From Gammaproteobacteria bacterium (GTDB taxonomy: Bacteria; Pseudomonadota; Gammaproteobacteria; HK1): a DNA stretch of 64,000 nucleotides. The notes below the pieces were generated by a model that had not been told where the DNA came from, ran no database searches, and was given only the letters and a program-made list of their open reading frames with translations. Position 1 is the first letter of the stretch. Each line of letters begins with the position of its first letter. The DNA lies in NCBI GenBank assembly GCA_012103455.1, contig WLWT01000002.1, forward strand, positions 1 to 64,000, read 5' to 3'. Positions 15,448-26,140 of the stretch are shown piece after piece. Both the position numbers and the translations under genes were made by a program.

Positions 15448-18400
15448 ATGCGCATCCAGAACCTCTTCGCCAAAGATATCTTCCGGCCCATCAACGGCGT
15501 GGTGAAAGCCGATCAGTTGGACGAGTCATCGGTCTGGCAGGAGTTGGAAGAGTTCGTGGTTACCAAAGAGTTGGACCAGCATCTGCGCCGCTTCTTCACC
15601 CGCTACTGCGAAGCCATGGACCGCACCGGCGACCCCGATGTCGCTGGCAAGATTGGCGTCTGGGTCTCCGGCTTCTTCGGCTCCGGCAAGTCCCATTTCA
15701 TCAAGGTGCTGTCCTATCTGCTGGACAATAGCGCCCACGCGCACAACGGTCAGAGCAAGCGGGCGGTCGAGTTCTTCGAATCCAAGATCAAGGACGCGAT
15801 GCTGCTCGGCGACATCAAGAGAGCCGTCGCGTCCGCGACTGATGTCGTACTGTTCAACATCGACAACAAGGCCGACAACCGCGCCGGACGCGACGCCATT
15901 CTGGCTGTGTTCCTCAAAGTCCTGAATGAGCTACAGGGCTACAGCGGCGACCACCCGCACGTCGCCCACATGGAGCGTTACCTCGAAAGCAGGGGCAAGC
16001 TGTCCGGCTTTCACGCCGCCTACAGACAACTCACGCAAACACAATGGACGGACGAGCGCGACGCCTACGCGTTCAACCGCGATGAGGTCATCCGGGCACT
16101 GGCGCAGAGCCTCGGCCAAAGCGAGGCATCGTGCGAGAAATGGATTGACGGTGCCGAAGAAAACTTCGCCCTGACCGTCGAGAACTTCTGCCAGTGGGTC
16201 AAGCAATACCTGGACGCCAAAGGACCGGACCAGCGCATCATTTTCCTGGCCGATGAGGTCGGCCAGTTCATCGGTACCGACACCCATCTGATGCTCAACC
16301 TGCAGACCATCACCGAAGCGCTTGGCACGGTTTGCAAAGGCCGGGCCTGGGTGGTGGTGACCTCGCAGGAAGACATCGACGCTGTGCTCGGTGAGATGAA
16401 GGCGTCCAGAGCTAACGATTTCTCCAAGATTCAAGGCCGCTTCAGGACCAGATTGTCCTTGTCCAGCGCCAACGTCGATGAGGTCATACAGGAGCGTCTG
16501 CTCTCGAAGGACGAGAGCGCCAGGGCTACGTTGGAGGCCGAGTACGCCGCCAAGAGCGATATTTTGAAGAACCAACTCTCATTCAAAGACATCGGCACCA
16601 CCTTCCCGCAGTTGCGCGACGCCGAGGACTTCGTGCGCAACTACCCGTTCGTGCCGTACCAGTTCAAGCTGCTGCAGACAATCTTCGAGTCGATACGCAA
16701 AGCCGGGGCCACCGGCTTGCATCTGGCTCAGGGTGAGCGCTCCCTGCTGGACGCCTTCCAGCATGCGGGCAAAGCGGTCGCCAACGAGGCAGTCGGCGTC
16801 CTGGTGCCGCTGTACCGGTTCTACCCGTCCATCGAGAGCTTCCTCGATACCGGGGTCAAGCGCACCATCGACCACGCCAGAGAAAACGCCAGCCTGGAAG
16901 CGTTCGACACCAAAGTGCTCGAAGTGCTGTTCCTGATCCGCTATGTCGATGAGGTCAAGGGTAACGTCGATAATCTCGTGACCCTGTGCCTCGATGCGAT
17001 CGACGCCGACCGGCTGGCGCTGCGCCAGCGCATCGAAGCCAGCCTGCAGCGTCTGGAGCGAGAAACGCTGATCAGCCGCAGCGGCGACCGGTATTTCTTC
17101 TTGACCAGCGAAGAGCGCGACATCAACCGCGAGATCAAGAACGTCGAAGCCGGCAGCGCCGAGGAAGCGAAGCTGGCCGGTGAGCTAGTCTTCGACGATA
17201 TGCTCAAAGGCGTGCGCAAGCACCGCTACTCCGTCAACAAGATGGACTTTCCCTTCAATCGGCTGTGCGATCAGCATCCGGTGGGCAATCGCATTGAGGG
17301 CGCTCTCGTGGTCTCGGTGCTCACCCCGCTGATGGACGGTTATGCAGTCGTACCAAGACGCCCGCTGCGTGCTGTACAGCGGCCAGGACGGCGGCCAGAT
17401 CATCATCCGGCTGCGCGATGAAGAGAGCTTGGGACGCGACCTGCGCACGCTGCTGCGCACCGACAAGTACCTGCGCACCAAGAACGACGGCACGTTGCCA
17501 GCCACCACAAGGCGTATTCATCGGGACTTGGCCGATGACAATCGCAGTCGCCGGGAACGGCTGACCCACGTACTTGGCGGCCTGCTCGCGGAGGCCAACT
17601 ACTTCGTCGCGGGCCAGCGGCTGGAGATCGCCACCAGCACGCCGCAGGCGGCACTCGATGAGGCGATGGAATACCTGATCCGGAACACCTTCACGAAGAT
17701 GGGTTATCTGAAGACGCTCAGAGACAACCCGCTGCACGAAATCCAAGCGGTCCTGCGCAGCGACGACATCGCGCAGCAGAGCCTCGGCATGGACCTGCCC
17801 GAGGGCAACCCGCAGGCCGTCGAGGACATTCGAAGCTACATCGAGCTGTGCACCCAGGCGAGCCGCCGGATGGTCTTGCACGACATAGTGACCGGGCGCT
17901 ATGCGGGGCGGCCTTACGGCTGGCCCGACATGGAAGTCATCCTGCTGCTGGCCCGCCTGTACATGGCCGGAGAGATCCAATTCGTGACCGGCGGCGCGGC
18001 CATCGCCAAGGACAAGCTCCACGAAGCGCTGACGGCGCCTAGACGCTGGCGCAGCATCACCGTCGTGCAGAGGGCCACGTCCAAGCCGGAAGACGTGAAG
18101 AAGGCCAGAGCACTCGGCCGCGACGTGTTCTCGGCGATGGGGCCGGATGGCGAAGACGCCCTCTACGAGTTCCTCAAGAAGAAGCTGGCAAGTTGGCGCG
18201 ACCAACTGAGCCAGTTCCGCGCTTTCACCGACACGGGTAACTATCCGGGCGCTGACGACATCGCCGCAGGGTCTAGCCTGGTCAGGACCCTGCTCGCGCC
18301 CGATGAGAGCAACATGTTCCTGTCGCGTTTCAATGAAAACCGAAACGCGTTGCTAGACCTCGGCGAGACCTTCCACGACCTGGAGCACTTCCACGCGCAT

Positions 18401-19021
18401 CAGCGGCCCATGTGGGACAAGCTGCGGGCGGCGTCTGCCCGCTTCATGCTGAACCAGATGGAGCTTGAACGGGACGGCGTGGCGGGACCGGCTTTGCAGC
18501 GCATGGCCGAGATCTTGGCCGCGCCCAATCCCTATGGACTGGTGAAAGAAGCCGAGGGGCTGATCCGCACAGCGGGTGAGGTGAACGATGCCCTGCTCTC
18601 GGAGCGGCGGGCCAGGGTCCTCGCCACCCTCTCAGAGCTAACTGGCGCATTGGCTCAAGAGTTCACGATGGCGGGTGCGGACGATGATTTGAAAGCAGCC
18701 GCCCTCGCGCCGCTGGAGGGCCTGTCCAAGCCGATCGCTGCTCAGGACAGCCTTGCGCACATCGCGCAGTTTGAAACCGAGGCAATCCGCATCCGGGACC
18801 AAGCGCTGGCCACGGTAGAGCGGACGCTCGCCAAGCGGGCCGAGACCAGCAAAAGCGTTCCGGACCAGCCGGTGATCAAGCCCCGCCGTGTGGTGGTCCC
18901 GGCCAAGCTCGCGAAGACCACCTACCTTGAATCACAGGCCGACGTGGACGCTTTTCTAGACGCGCTGCGCGAAGAGCTGACCGGCGCCATCAACCAGAAC
19001 GAACGCATCGAGATCCGCTAG
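15448..19021 (+). pseudogene. brxC: BrxC (PglY-like ATPase), BREX, frameshifted
   Basis: ATG at 15448 with an AAGACGAGG upstream. The first 650 or so codons hold an AAA-type ATPase with Walker A GFFGSGKS (about residues 75-82) and Walker B IIFLADE (264-270). The frame breaks near 17340: residues VVSVLTPLMDGYA are followed out of frame, while the +1 frame continues naturally with QSYQDARCVLYSGQDGGQ and runs 559 codons to 19021. Together the parts make about 1190 residues, normal for BrxC. One missing base explains it. No obvious slippery site is present, so I read it as a mutation or a sequencing error, and a restart at the ATG at 17342 as unlikely to give a working protein. Confidence 0.88.
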
Positions 19022-21624
19022 AGCGAAGCGCAAGGCACATGGAGCAGAACAGACTCAAAGCGTATGCGCAGCAAGCTCGCCGGGATTTCATCGCGGCGGT
19101 CACCGACCGTGCCGGCTTCTATGGGCTGACCGCCGAGGGCATGGAACCAGTCGTTGAGCAAGGCGACGTGGTTTTCATCGGCACGCGGGCATTGCCCCGC
19201 GATGTGGCAGCGAAGCGCAAAGAATTGGAGGAACGGATTAGGCGCGATGGCTTCGCGCAAACCATGGAAGCGATGGCCTACACCTGGTTCAACCGCTTCG
19301 CCGCCATCCGCTACATGGAGCTACACGGCTACCTGGATCACGGCTATCGCGTACTGAGCCATCCCGAGGGCCGAGAACAGCCTGAAATCCTGGAACATGC
19401 CGCTGATGTCGAGCTGCCCGGACTCGACCGAGAACGGGCGGTGGCGTTGAAGCTCGACGGCGCGAAGGACGAAGCACTGTACCGGCTCCTGCTTTTGGCG
19501 CAGTGCAATGCACTGCACCGTGCCATGCCTTTTCTGTTCGAGCGCATCGGCGACGCGACCGAGTTGCTGCTGCCCGCCAACCTGCTGCACAGCGATTCGC
19601 TGATACGGCGGCTGGTCGAGGGGGTTGATGAGGGCGATTGGCAAGAGATCGAGATCATCGGCTGGCTATACCAGTTCTACATTTCGGAAAAGAAGGACCA
19701 AGTGATCGGCAAGGTGGTGAAGCCGGAGGACATTCCGGCAGCGACGCAACTGTTCACGCCTAACTGGATCGTGAAGTACATGGTTCAGAACTCGCTGGGG
19801 GCGCAATGGCTGGCGACTTACCCGCAGTCACCGCTCAAGGCACAGATGGAGTATTACATCGAGCCTGCTGAGCAGTCGGCGGAAGTCGAGGCCCAGCTTA
19901 AGGCCATCACGCCGGAATCGCTCAACCCCGAAGAACTAACCCTCATCGACCCGGCATGTGGTTCCGGTCATATCCTCGTAGAGGCATATGATCTCTTCAA
20001 GGCTATTTACTTGGAACGGGGGTACCGACAGCGCGATGTGCCCAAACTGATTCTGGAGAAGAATCTGTTTGGTCTTGATATTGATGAGCGTGCCGCGCAA
20101 CTGACCGGCTTTGCGCTAATGATGATGGGACGGAGCGATGACCGAAGACTATTTGAGCGCGGAGTATCACTCAACGTCGTTGCACTGCTCGACAGTTCCA
20201 CGCTTGATGCAGTGCGAATCTCAGAAGGGGTGACGCTCGCTGACTATGGACTCCAAGCCTGTGATCTCAGCGAATGGCAATCGCTTTTTGAGCAAGCGAA
20301 GAGCTTCGGCTCCCTTCTTGAAGTGCCCGACAACGTTGCTGCGCTCCTACCGGGACTAACACGGTTGGTTGAATTGTCGTCTGACGATCTGTTCGTGGCG
20401 AGTGCGCTGAGACATATGAATGCGCTCGTGAGGCAGACGAAAGTGCTGGCTATGCAGTACGACGTTGTGGTTGCGAATCCGCCCTACATGGGCGCGAAGT
20501 ACATGAACTCACAACTCAAGGGCTTTGCCAAGAAGCACTTTCCGCGGTCAAGTTCCGATCTTTTTTCCGTCTCCACTGAACGGTTCTTGCGGCTCGTCAA
20601 ATCCACAGGGATTGCTGGCTTCATGACGCCCTTCACGTGGATGTTTTTGAAATCGTATGAAGGTTTGCGCAATCATCTCCTAAACGCGAAATCTCTGCGC
20701 TCCTTGATCCAGCCCGAATATCATGCCTTCTTCGATTCCGCGTTCGTGCCGATTTGCACGTTTATTGTCCAGAACTGCCATACGTCTGGATACAGAGCGT
20801 CTTTCATAAAGCTATCGGACTTCTATGGTGCGGACCTCCAGCCTCGCAAAGCACTGGAGGCCATAAACAATCCAAGGTGCGGCTGGCGGTACGCAGCAAA
20901 ACCTGATGACTTTCACAAGATTCCTGGTAGCCCGATCGCCTACTGGGTCAGCGACCGCGTGAGAGAAGTGTTTGAGTCATCTCCACCCTTGAGATCCGTT
21001 GCGCCAACACGACAGGGACTCGCCACTGGAGATAACGAGCGGTTCCTCCGATATTGGTTCGAAGTCTCCCTCTCCAACACCCGGCTTGATGCGACTGAGA
21101 CACCGAACTGCCAGTGCAGCGTGAAGTGGTTTCCGTGCAACAAAGGTGGAGAGTTTCGGCGGTGGTATGGAAACAACGAATACGTCGTGAACTGGAAAGA
21201 CGACGGCAAAGAGATCAAGTCGTTCGTAGATAAAGATGGAAAGCTTCGATCGAGACCGCAGAATGAGCCTTACTACTTCCGACGAGGACTCACATGGTCG
21301 GCAATAACCAGTTCGGCTCTCTCAATGCGCTACTCACCGAAGGAGCACATGTTCGAGACGAAAGGCGCGATGTGCTTCCCTAATAATGAAGCCGCTCTGT
21401 GGACCGTGCTGAGCTTTGCGAACTCGAAGCTGGTGGATCTCTTCTTGTCGGCCACTTCTCCTACACTCGACTATCACGAAGGCCCGGTGGGGAATTTGCC
21501 GTTTCTAAGCGTAGAGGACGTGACCGACAATTCGCGGTGGTGCGTAAGTGCCGGGAAAACGGATTGGGGTTCATACGAGCGTTCTTGGAACTTCCAAATC
21601 CTATCTCTCCTAAACATTCCCTTA

Positions 21625-22511
21625 GAGCCTGTTCAAGATCTCCGAAGCAACAGCGCAATATTTGCAAGTAGCATCATGCCCAACGAGCTTTCGATTAGCC
21701 GCTCACAGTTTTTCCACAACCGGCGGTTTTTCTCAAACCATGAGAAGGTTCGCTCGACAACCCACCTCTTCGGGAGGACGGCAAAACGACCCGTGTCCGA
21801 GCGTTTGATAATTTCGACGTTCGCTCCGATTAATCTCAGCACTTCGCCAGCGAAAGCCATCCCCGTGTACCCGCCATCGCCCACTACACACCTAACCTCC
21901 GAGAGGCGCCCATCTGCTTGAGCAGCAAGTGCGGCCAGTGCCCCAGCTCGATCAGTGACATTTGCCGTGGTCACAAAAGCAGCGTGCACCAATCCCTGAG
22001 TGTCCACAGCTATGTGCCGCTTGATACCAGAAGTCTTCTTGCCTGCGTCATAACCTTTGTGGTTTGCACTGTCTGTGTTCTTCACGCTCTGTGCATCAAC
22101 GATGATCAGGCTGGTTTTGCCACTGCGCCCCTGGGATTTGCGGGCCTCGCCAACCCATTTTTTTAACGCCTTGTCCAAGGCGCTGCAAGAGTCTTCTGGG
22201 GACGATTGCCGCCAGATAGTGAAATACTCATGCACACTTCGCCACTTTGGATACTCGTTGGGCAACATGCGCCATTGGCAGCCGGTCTTCAGCAGGTACA
22301 ACACTGCGTTGAACACGTGATAGAGATCGAGTTGCCTTGGCTTGGTTCGCCGACGCGCCGCCTCCAGGATCGGTCTAACTTTCTCGAACTGTTGGCGAGA
22401 TAGGTCACTCGGGTAGATTCGCTCGTCTGTCATTGCCTTCGCAGCCGCTATGACTATGGATAACAATAGCTTAGGTCAGATGTCCAAAATCGTCAGATCT
22501 TGAACAGGTTC
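21625..22511 (-). mobile_element. IS5-family element, IS1031-like group, copy 1 (in pglX)
   Basis: 887 bp with 17-bp terminal repeats (GAGCCTGTTCAAGATCT and GAACCTGTTCAAGATCT) and a TTA duplication at 21622-21624 and 22512-22514, which fits the TNA target of the IS1031 group. A near-identical copy lies at 51860-52746 in the same orientation. Confidence 0.9.
21633..22466 (-). CDS. IS5-family transposase, copy 1
   Basis: A 277-residue DDE transposase in one frame, filling the element. Landmarks: YPSDLSRQQFEKVRPILE (N-terminal domain of the IS5-type family), KTGCQWRMLPNEYPKW, IIVDAQSVKNTDSAN with the first aspartate, RCVVGDGGYTG with the second, and RWVVERTFSWFEKNRRL with the glutamate. It differs from the copy at 51868-52701 at only a few residues, so both moved recently. 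Translation may start at the internal MTDERIYPS. Confidence 0.93.
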   Translation of the reverse strand: MLSIVIAAAKAMTDERIYPSDLSRQQFEKVRPILEAARRRTKPRQLDLYHVFNAVLYLLKTGCQWRMLPNEYPKWRSVHEYFTIWRQSSPEDSCSALDKALKKWVGEARKSQGRSGKTSLIIVDAQSVKNTDSANHKGYDAGKKTSGIKRHIAVDTQGLVHAAFVTTANVTDRAGALAALAAQADGRLSEVRCVVGDGGYTGMAFAGEVLRLIGANVEIIKRSDTGRFAVLPKRWVVERTFSWFEKNRRLWKNCERLIESSLGMMLLANIALLLRRS

Positions 22512-23497
22512 TTAGAGTTTCCGCCAACACTGGAAGGCAGTTATAGAAACTTGATTGCACGAAACCGGGAGTCAATAGCCGAGATGAAACACCTCGAAGA
22601 AGAGAACAACCGCCTCTTCATCGACGCCTACGGTCTTCAGGGCGAACTCACCCCCGAAGTCCCTATCGAGCAGATCACCCTCACGGTGAACCCGGCCTAC
22701 CGCTACGGCGGCAAGCTCACAGAAGACGAACAGTGGACCCGCTTCCGCCAAGACACCATGCAAGAGCTTGTCTCCTACGCCATCGGCTGCATGATGGGTC
22801 GCTACAGCTTAGACGAGCCGGGGCTCATCTACGCGCACAGCGGCAATGTGAGCTTCGAGCCGAAGCGCTACAAGACCTTTCCCGCAGACCAAGATGGCAT
22901 CATCCCCATAACCGCTGGACAGTGGTTCGAGGATGACGCCGCGCACCGACTTGTCGAGTTCATCTCAGTCGCCTGGGACGCGGGTCACCTAGAGGAAAAT
23001 CTTACTTTCCTGGCCGGCAACTTGTCGCCAAGAAAGAACGAGTCCAGCCGCGACACCATCCGCCGTTATCTCTGCAACAGCTTCTTCAAAGACCATCTCC
23101 AGACCTACAAGAACCGCCCCATTTACTGGCTCTTCAGCAGCGGCAAGAGCAAGGCATTCCAGTGCCTCGTCTACCTGCACCGCTACAACGAAGGCACTCT
23201 CGCCAGAATGCGCACCGAATACGTCGTGCCGCTCCAGGGAATGATGGCGTCACGGGTACGCCAGTTAGAGGGCGACATCGCTGCCGCAGCCTCGACCGCC
23301 CACCGCAAACGCCTCGACAAAGAGCGAGAGACCTTGGTCAAGCAGCAGGCCGAGCTTCAAGCGTTCGACGAGAAGCTGCGCCATTACGCCGATCAGCGCA
23401 TCAGCCTCGATCTCGATGACGGCGTAAAGGTCAACTACGGCAAATTCGGCGACCTGTTGGCCGAGGTCAAGAAAGTCACCGGCGGCAAGACGGACTG

Positions 23498-26140
23498 ATG
23501 GACATCACCAAGATCACCGACTCTCTGAGCCGCGTTTTCGAAGACGAGGACACCCGTATCGTCTTCTGGAACGATCCTGACGGCGAGTTCATCGAGACCG
23601 TCCCCTCGATCACGCTAGCAGGCGTGACTGTGCTACGGCTCGAAGACATCGGCTCGCTGGAAGCCAAGATCCGCATCGAACGCGACGATCCCGCTGGCCG
23701 TTACCTCCTGTACTCGCCCGCCGAGGAACCCGAGTACGAGGACGATTGGCTACTCGACATGCGCCTCTACGGCCGCAGCTTCCGCGCCGACCGCGCCTCG
23801 CTCATCCTGCAAGCGCTTGGGCTGGCCCACCAGCACCTACGCCAGCATCTCACCAAGCGCAGGAAGTTCTTCGACAACAAAGACCGGCTGCACAAACTCG
23901 CCGCCTTGACCTTACCCGAGGACCTGGAACTGGATCTGGACCGCAAGATGCTGGCGGTCGTGGCGAAGGCCGGCCAACCGGAGCTGTTCGACATCGTGCG
24001 CACGCTGCTCCACTCGATGGCGGACAGCGGCGAAGCCGAGCTGGACGCGGTGCCGCCCGCCTGGGAGTCGATCGAGAAGTTCGAGCTGAACGAACCGTTC
24101 TGGCTGATGGTCGAGTCCACTTTCGGCTACAGCGAAAATAGCCCCAGCCTGCGCAACCTGCTCATCCGGCTGCTGGTGGCCGACTACGCGCATCACCTTG
24201 GCAAGGCGCTGCCGGCATCGCTACAGCACCTGCTGCTGCCGCGCTCCGGCGCGGCCAACGCGGTGGTCTGCTCAGCGCAGTGGCGCGATAGCAGCAGCCA
24301 GGCGGGCAGCTATGATCTGCTGTCCACGGCGGTAGGCTCGATCCTGCACCTACAAGACCACTTAGACGGCTACGAGGTGGAAGACCTGCTCGATGTGCCG
24401 ACCTTCCTAGAAGTGGAAAAGCGCATCGTTCAGGGGCTGCTGGAGCGGGTGACATCGGCGGGCGGCGCCATCGGCCCGGGCACTATCGGCCCGGGCGCCA
24501 TCGACCTGGGCGCCATCAGCGGCATCGTGGCGCGGCGGCAGGCCGGGCATTGGGTGTCGTCGGCATCCGTGCCGGATGATCAGCGCAAGGCCCGCCGCGC
24601 CGTCTACCAGGCGTTGACGGCGGCGGCGAGATTCCTGCATCTGCGCAATGAGCACGCTGGCGGCTTCGACTTTCCCGATTTCACCGCCATGTACAAGGGC
24701 TACGAGTCGGACCTCTATCGCTTCGACCAGATGTACCGCCACTTCTGCGAACAGGCCGATGCCGCCGCCCGCGGCTGGGACGTGCTGAAAACCCTCCGTG
24801 AAGACCTCGAGGCGTGTTACGCCAACGGCTACCTGACGGCCATCGCCCTGGCCTGGGGCAAATTCGTCGATGCGGAGCTGCCCGGCCGCTGGGCCGTGGA
24901 CGGCGTTCCCAACCAGTACACTTTCTACAGCCGGCAGGTGCGGCCCTGGCTGGACGGGGGCGACAAGCGGCGGGCTTTCGTCATCATCAGCGATGCCATG
25001 CGCTACGAGATCGCTCACGAGTTGACCGCGCACCTGAACAGCACTTACCGGCTGCAAGCCGAGCTGAGCTCGCAGCTAAGCGTCTTGCCCTCCTACACCG
25101 CCCTCGGCATGGCCAGCCTGCTGCCTCACGACACCCTGGAGTACACCGCCAAGGGCGCCGTACTGGCCGATGGCAAGCCTACCGCCTCCCTCGAACAGCG
25201 CAGCGAGATCCTCGCCGCCAACGGCGGCATGGCGGTCAAAGCCGGCCAGCTCCTAGCGCTGAACAAAGAACAAGGCCGCGACATCCTCGCCGGCCAGCGG
25301 CTGGTCTACATCTATCACGATGAGATCGACGCGCGCGGCGATAAGGCATCGACCGAGGGCGGCACCTTCGAAGCGGCGCGCAAGACCATTCAAGACGTCG
25401 CCGATCTGGTGCGCTACGTGGTGAACAAACTCAACGGCAACTATGTGGTGATCACCGCCGATCACGGTTTTCTGTTCACCGGGACAGCGCCGGGCGACCC
25501 GGAGAAAAGCGAACTCGAAAGCAAGCCTGCGGGCACCGTGGTGGCGAAGAAGCGCTACCTGCTAGGTACCCACCTGCCCTCCCACGAGCAGGCCTGGCGT
25601 GGCGCCACCGGCGTGACCGCCAAGGCCGCGGGCGGCATGCAGTTCTGGATCCCTAAAGGCGCCAACCGCTTCCATTTCACCGGCGGCGCCCGCTTCGTCC
25701 ACGGTGGGGCGATGCCGCAAGAGATCGTGGTACCCGTCATCAAGGTGAAGCACATCAAGAACAAGGGCGCGCGGGACAAGACGCAGATCAAGCATGTCAG
25801 CGTTCAGGTGCTAGGCAACAAGCACATGATCACCGCCGCTTCGCACCGCTTCAACCTGCTGCAGATGGAGCCGGTGGGCGGCCGGGCCAAAGCCATCACC
25901 CTTAAAGTGGCGGTCTACGAAGGCGATCAGCCGGTGACCAGCATTGCAACCGTACCCTTCGACAGCCCGTCCCTGAACTTGGATGACCGCCAGAAGTCTG
26001 TGCTGCTGACGCTGCGCGACCGGCCCTACCACAAGCACACCCCGTACCGATTGCTGCTGCGCGACGCCGAGACCGGCATCGAGCAGGCCAGCATCGGCGT
26101 GGTGATCGACCGGGCGATAGCCGATGACTTCGACTTCTGA
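23498..26140 (+). CDS. pglZ: PglZ phosphatase-fold protein, BREX
   Basis: An 880-residue BREX core protein of the PF08665 family; the C-terminal half has an alkaline-phosphatase fold. Landmarks: FVIISDAMRYEIAHEL (metal-binding aspartate, about residue 498), YVVITADHGFLFTG (second metal site) and PQEIVVPVIKVKHI. The start shares one base with the pglX stop. Between residues about 321 and 345 a run of glycine-isoleucine repeats (AIGPGTIGPGAIDLGAI) looks like a local in-frame expansion. The frame is intact; it is probably expressed but useless without BrxC and PglX. Confidence 0.93.
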   Translation: MDITKITDSLSRVFEDEDTRIVFWNDPDGEFIETVPSITLAGVTVLRLEDIGSLEAKIRIERDDPAGRYLLYSPAEEPEYEDDWLLDMRLYGRSFRADRASLILQALGLAHQHLRQHLTKRRKFFDNKDRLHKLAALTLPEDLELDLDRKMLAVVAKAGQPELFDIVRTLLHSMADSGEAELDAVPPAWESIEKFELNEPFWLMVESTFGYSENSPSLRNLLIRLLVADYAHHLGKALPASLQHLLLPRSGAANAVVCSAQWRDSSSQAGSYDLLSTAVGSILHLQDHLDGYEVEDLLDVPTFLEVEKRIVQGLLERVTSAGGAIGPGTIGPGAIDLGAISGIVARRQAGHWVSSASVPDDQRKARRAVYQALTAAARFLHLRNEHAGGFDFPDFTAMYKGYESDLYRFDQMYRHFCEQADAAARGWDVLKTLREDLEACYANGYLTAIALAWGKFVDAELPGRWAVDGVPNQYTFYSRQVRPWLDGGDKRRAFVIISDAMRYEIAHELTAHLNSTYRLQAELSSQLSVLPSYTALGMASLLPHDTLEYTAKGAVLADGKPTASLEQRSEILAANGGMAVKAGQLLALNKEQGRDILAGQRLVYIYHDEIDARGDKASTEGGTFEAARKTIQDVADLVRYVVNKLNGNYVVITADHGFLFTGTAPGDPEKSELESKPAGTVVAKKRYLLGTHLPSHEQAWRGATGVTAKAAGGMQFWIPKGANRFHFTGGARFVHGGAMPQEIVVPVIKVKHIKNKGARDKTQIKHVSVQVLGNKHMITAASHRFNLLQMEPVGGRAKAITLKVAVYEGDQPVTSIATVPFDSPSLNLDDRQKSVLLTLRDRPYHKHTPYRLLLRDAETGIEQASIGVVIDRAIADDFDF

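Larger units (their letters stand above)
19039..23498 (+). pseudogene. pglX: PglX adenine methyltransferase, BREX, interrupted by an IS
   Basis: PglX methylates the host at a non-palindromic site so that BREX spares it. The N-terminal 861 codons show SAM motif I DPACGSG (304-310) and catalytic NPPY (480-483). At codon 862 (TTA, 21622-21624) an 887-bp IS intervenes. Removing it with one TTA copy joins LLNIPL to EFPPTLEGSYRNL and the frame runs on to 23498, about 1190 residues, the family length. As sequenced, translation would run into the IS and stop at 21921. pglZ starts in the TGATG overlap at the end. Confidence 0.93.

Noticed and set aside
15448..19021. Programmed frameshifting in brxC
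   Set aside because: No slippery heptamer or stimulatory structure was seen at the junction, and BrxC homologues are known as single frames.
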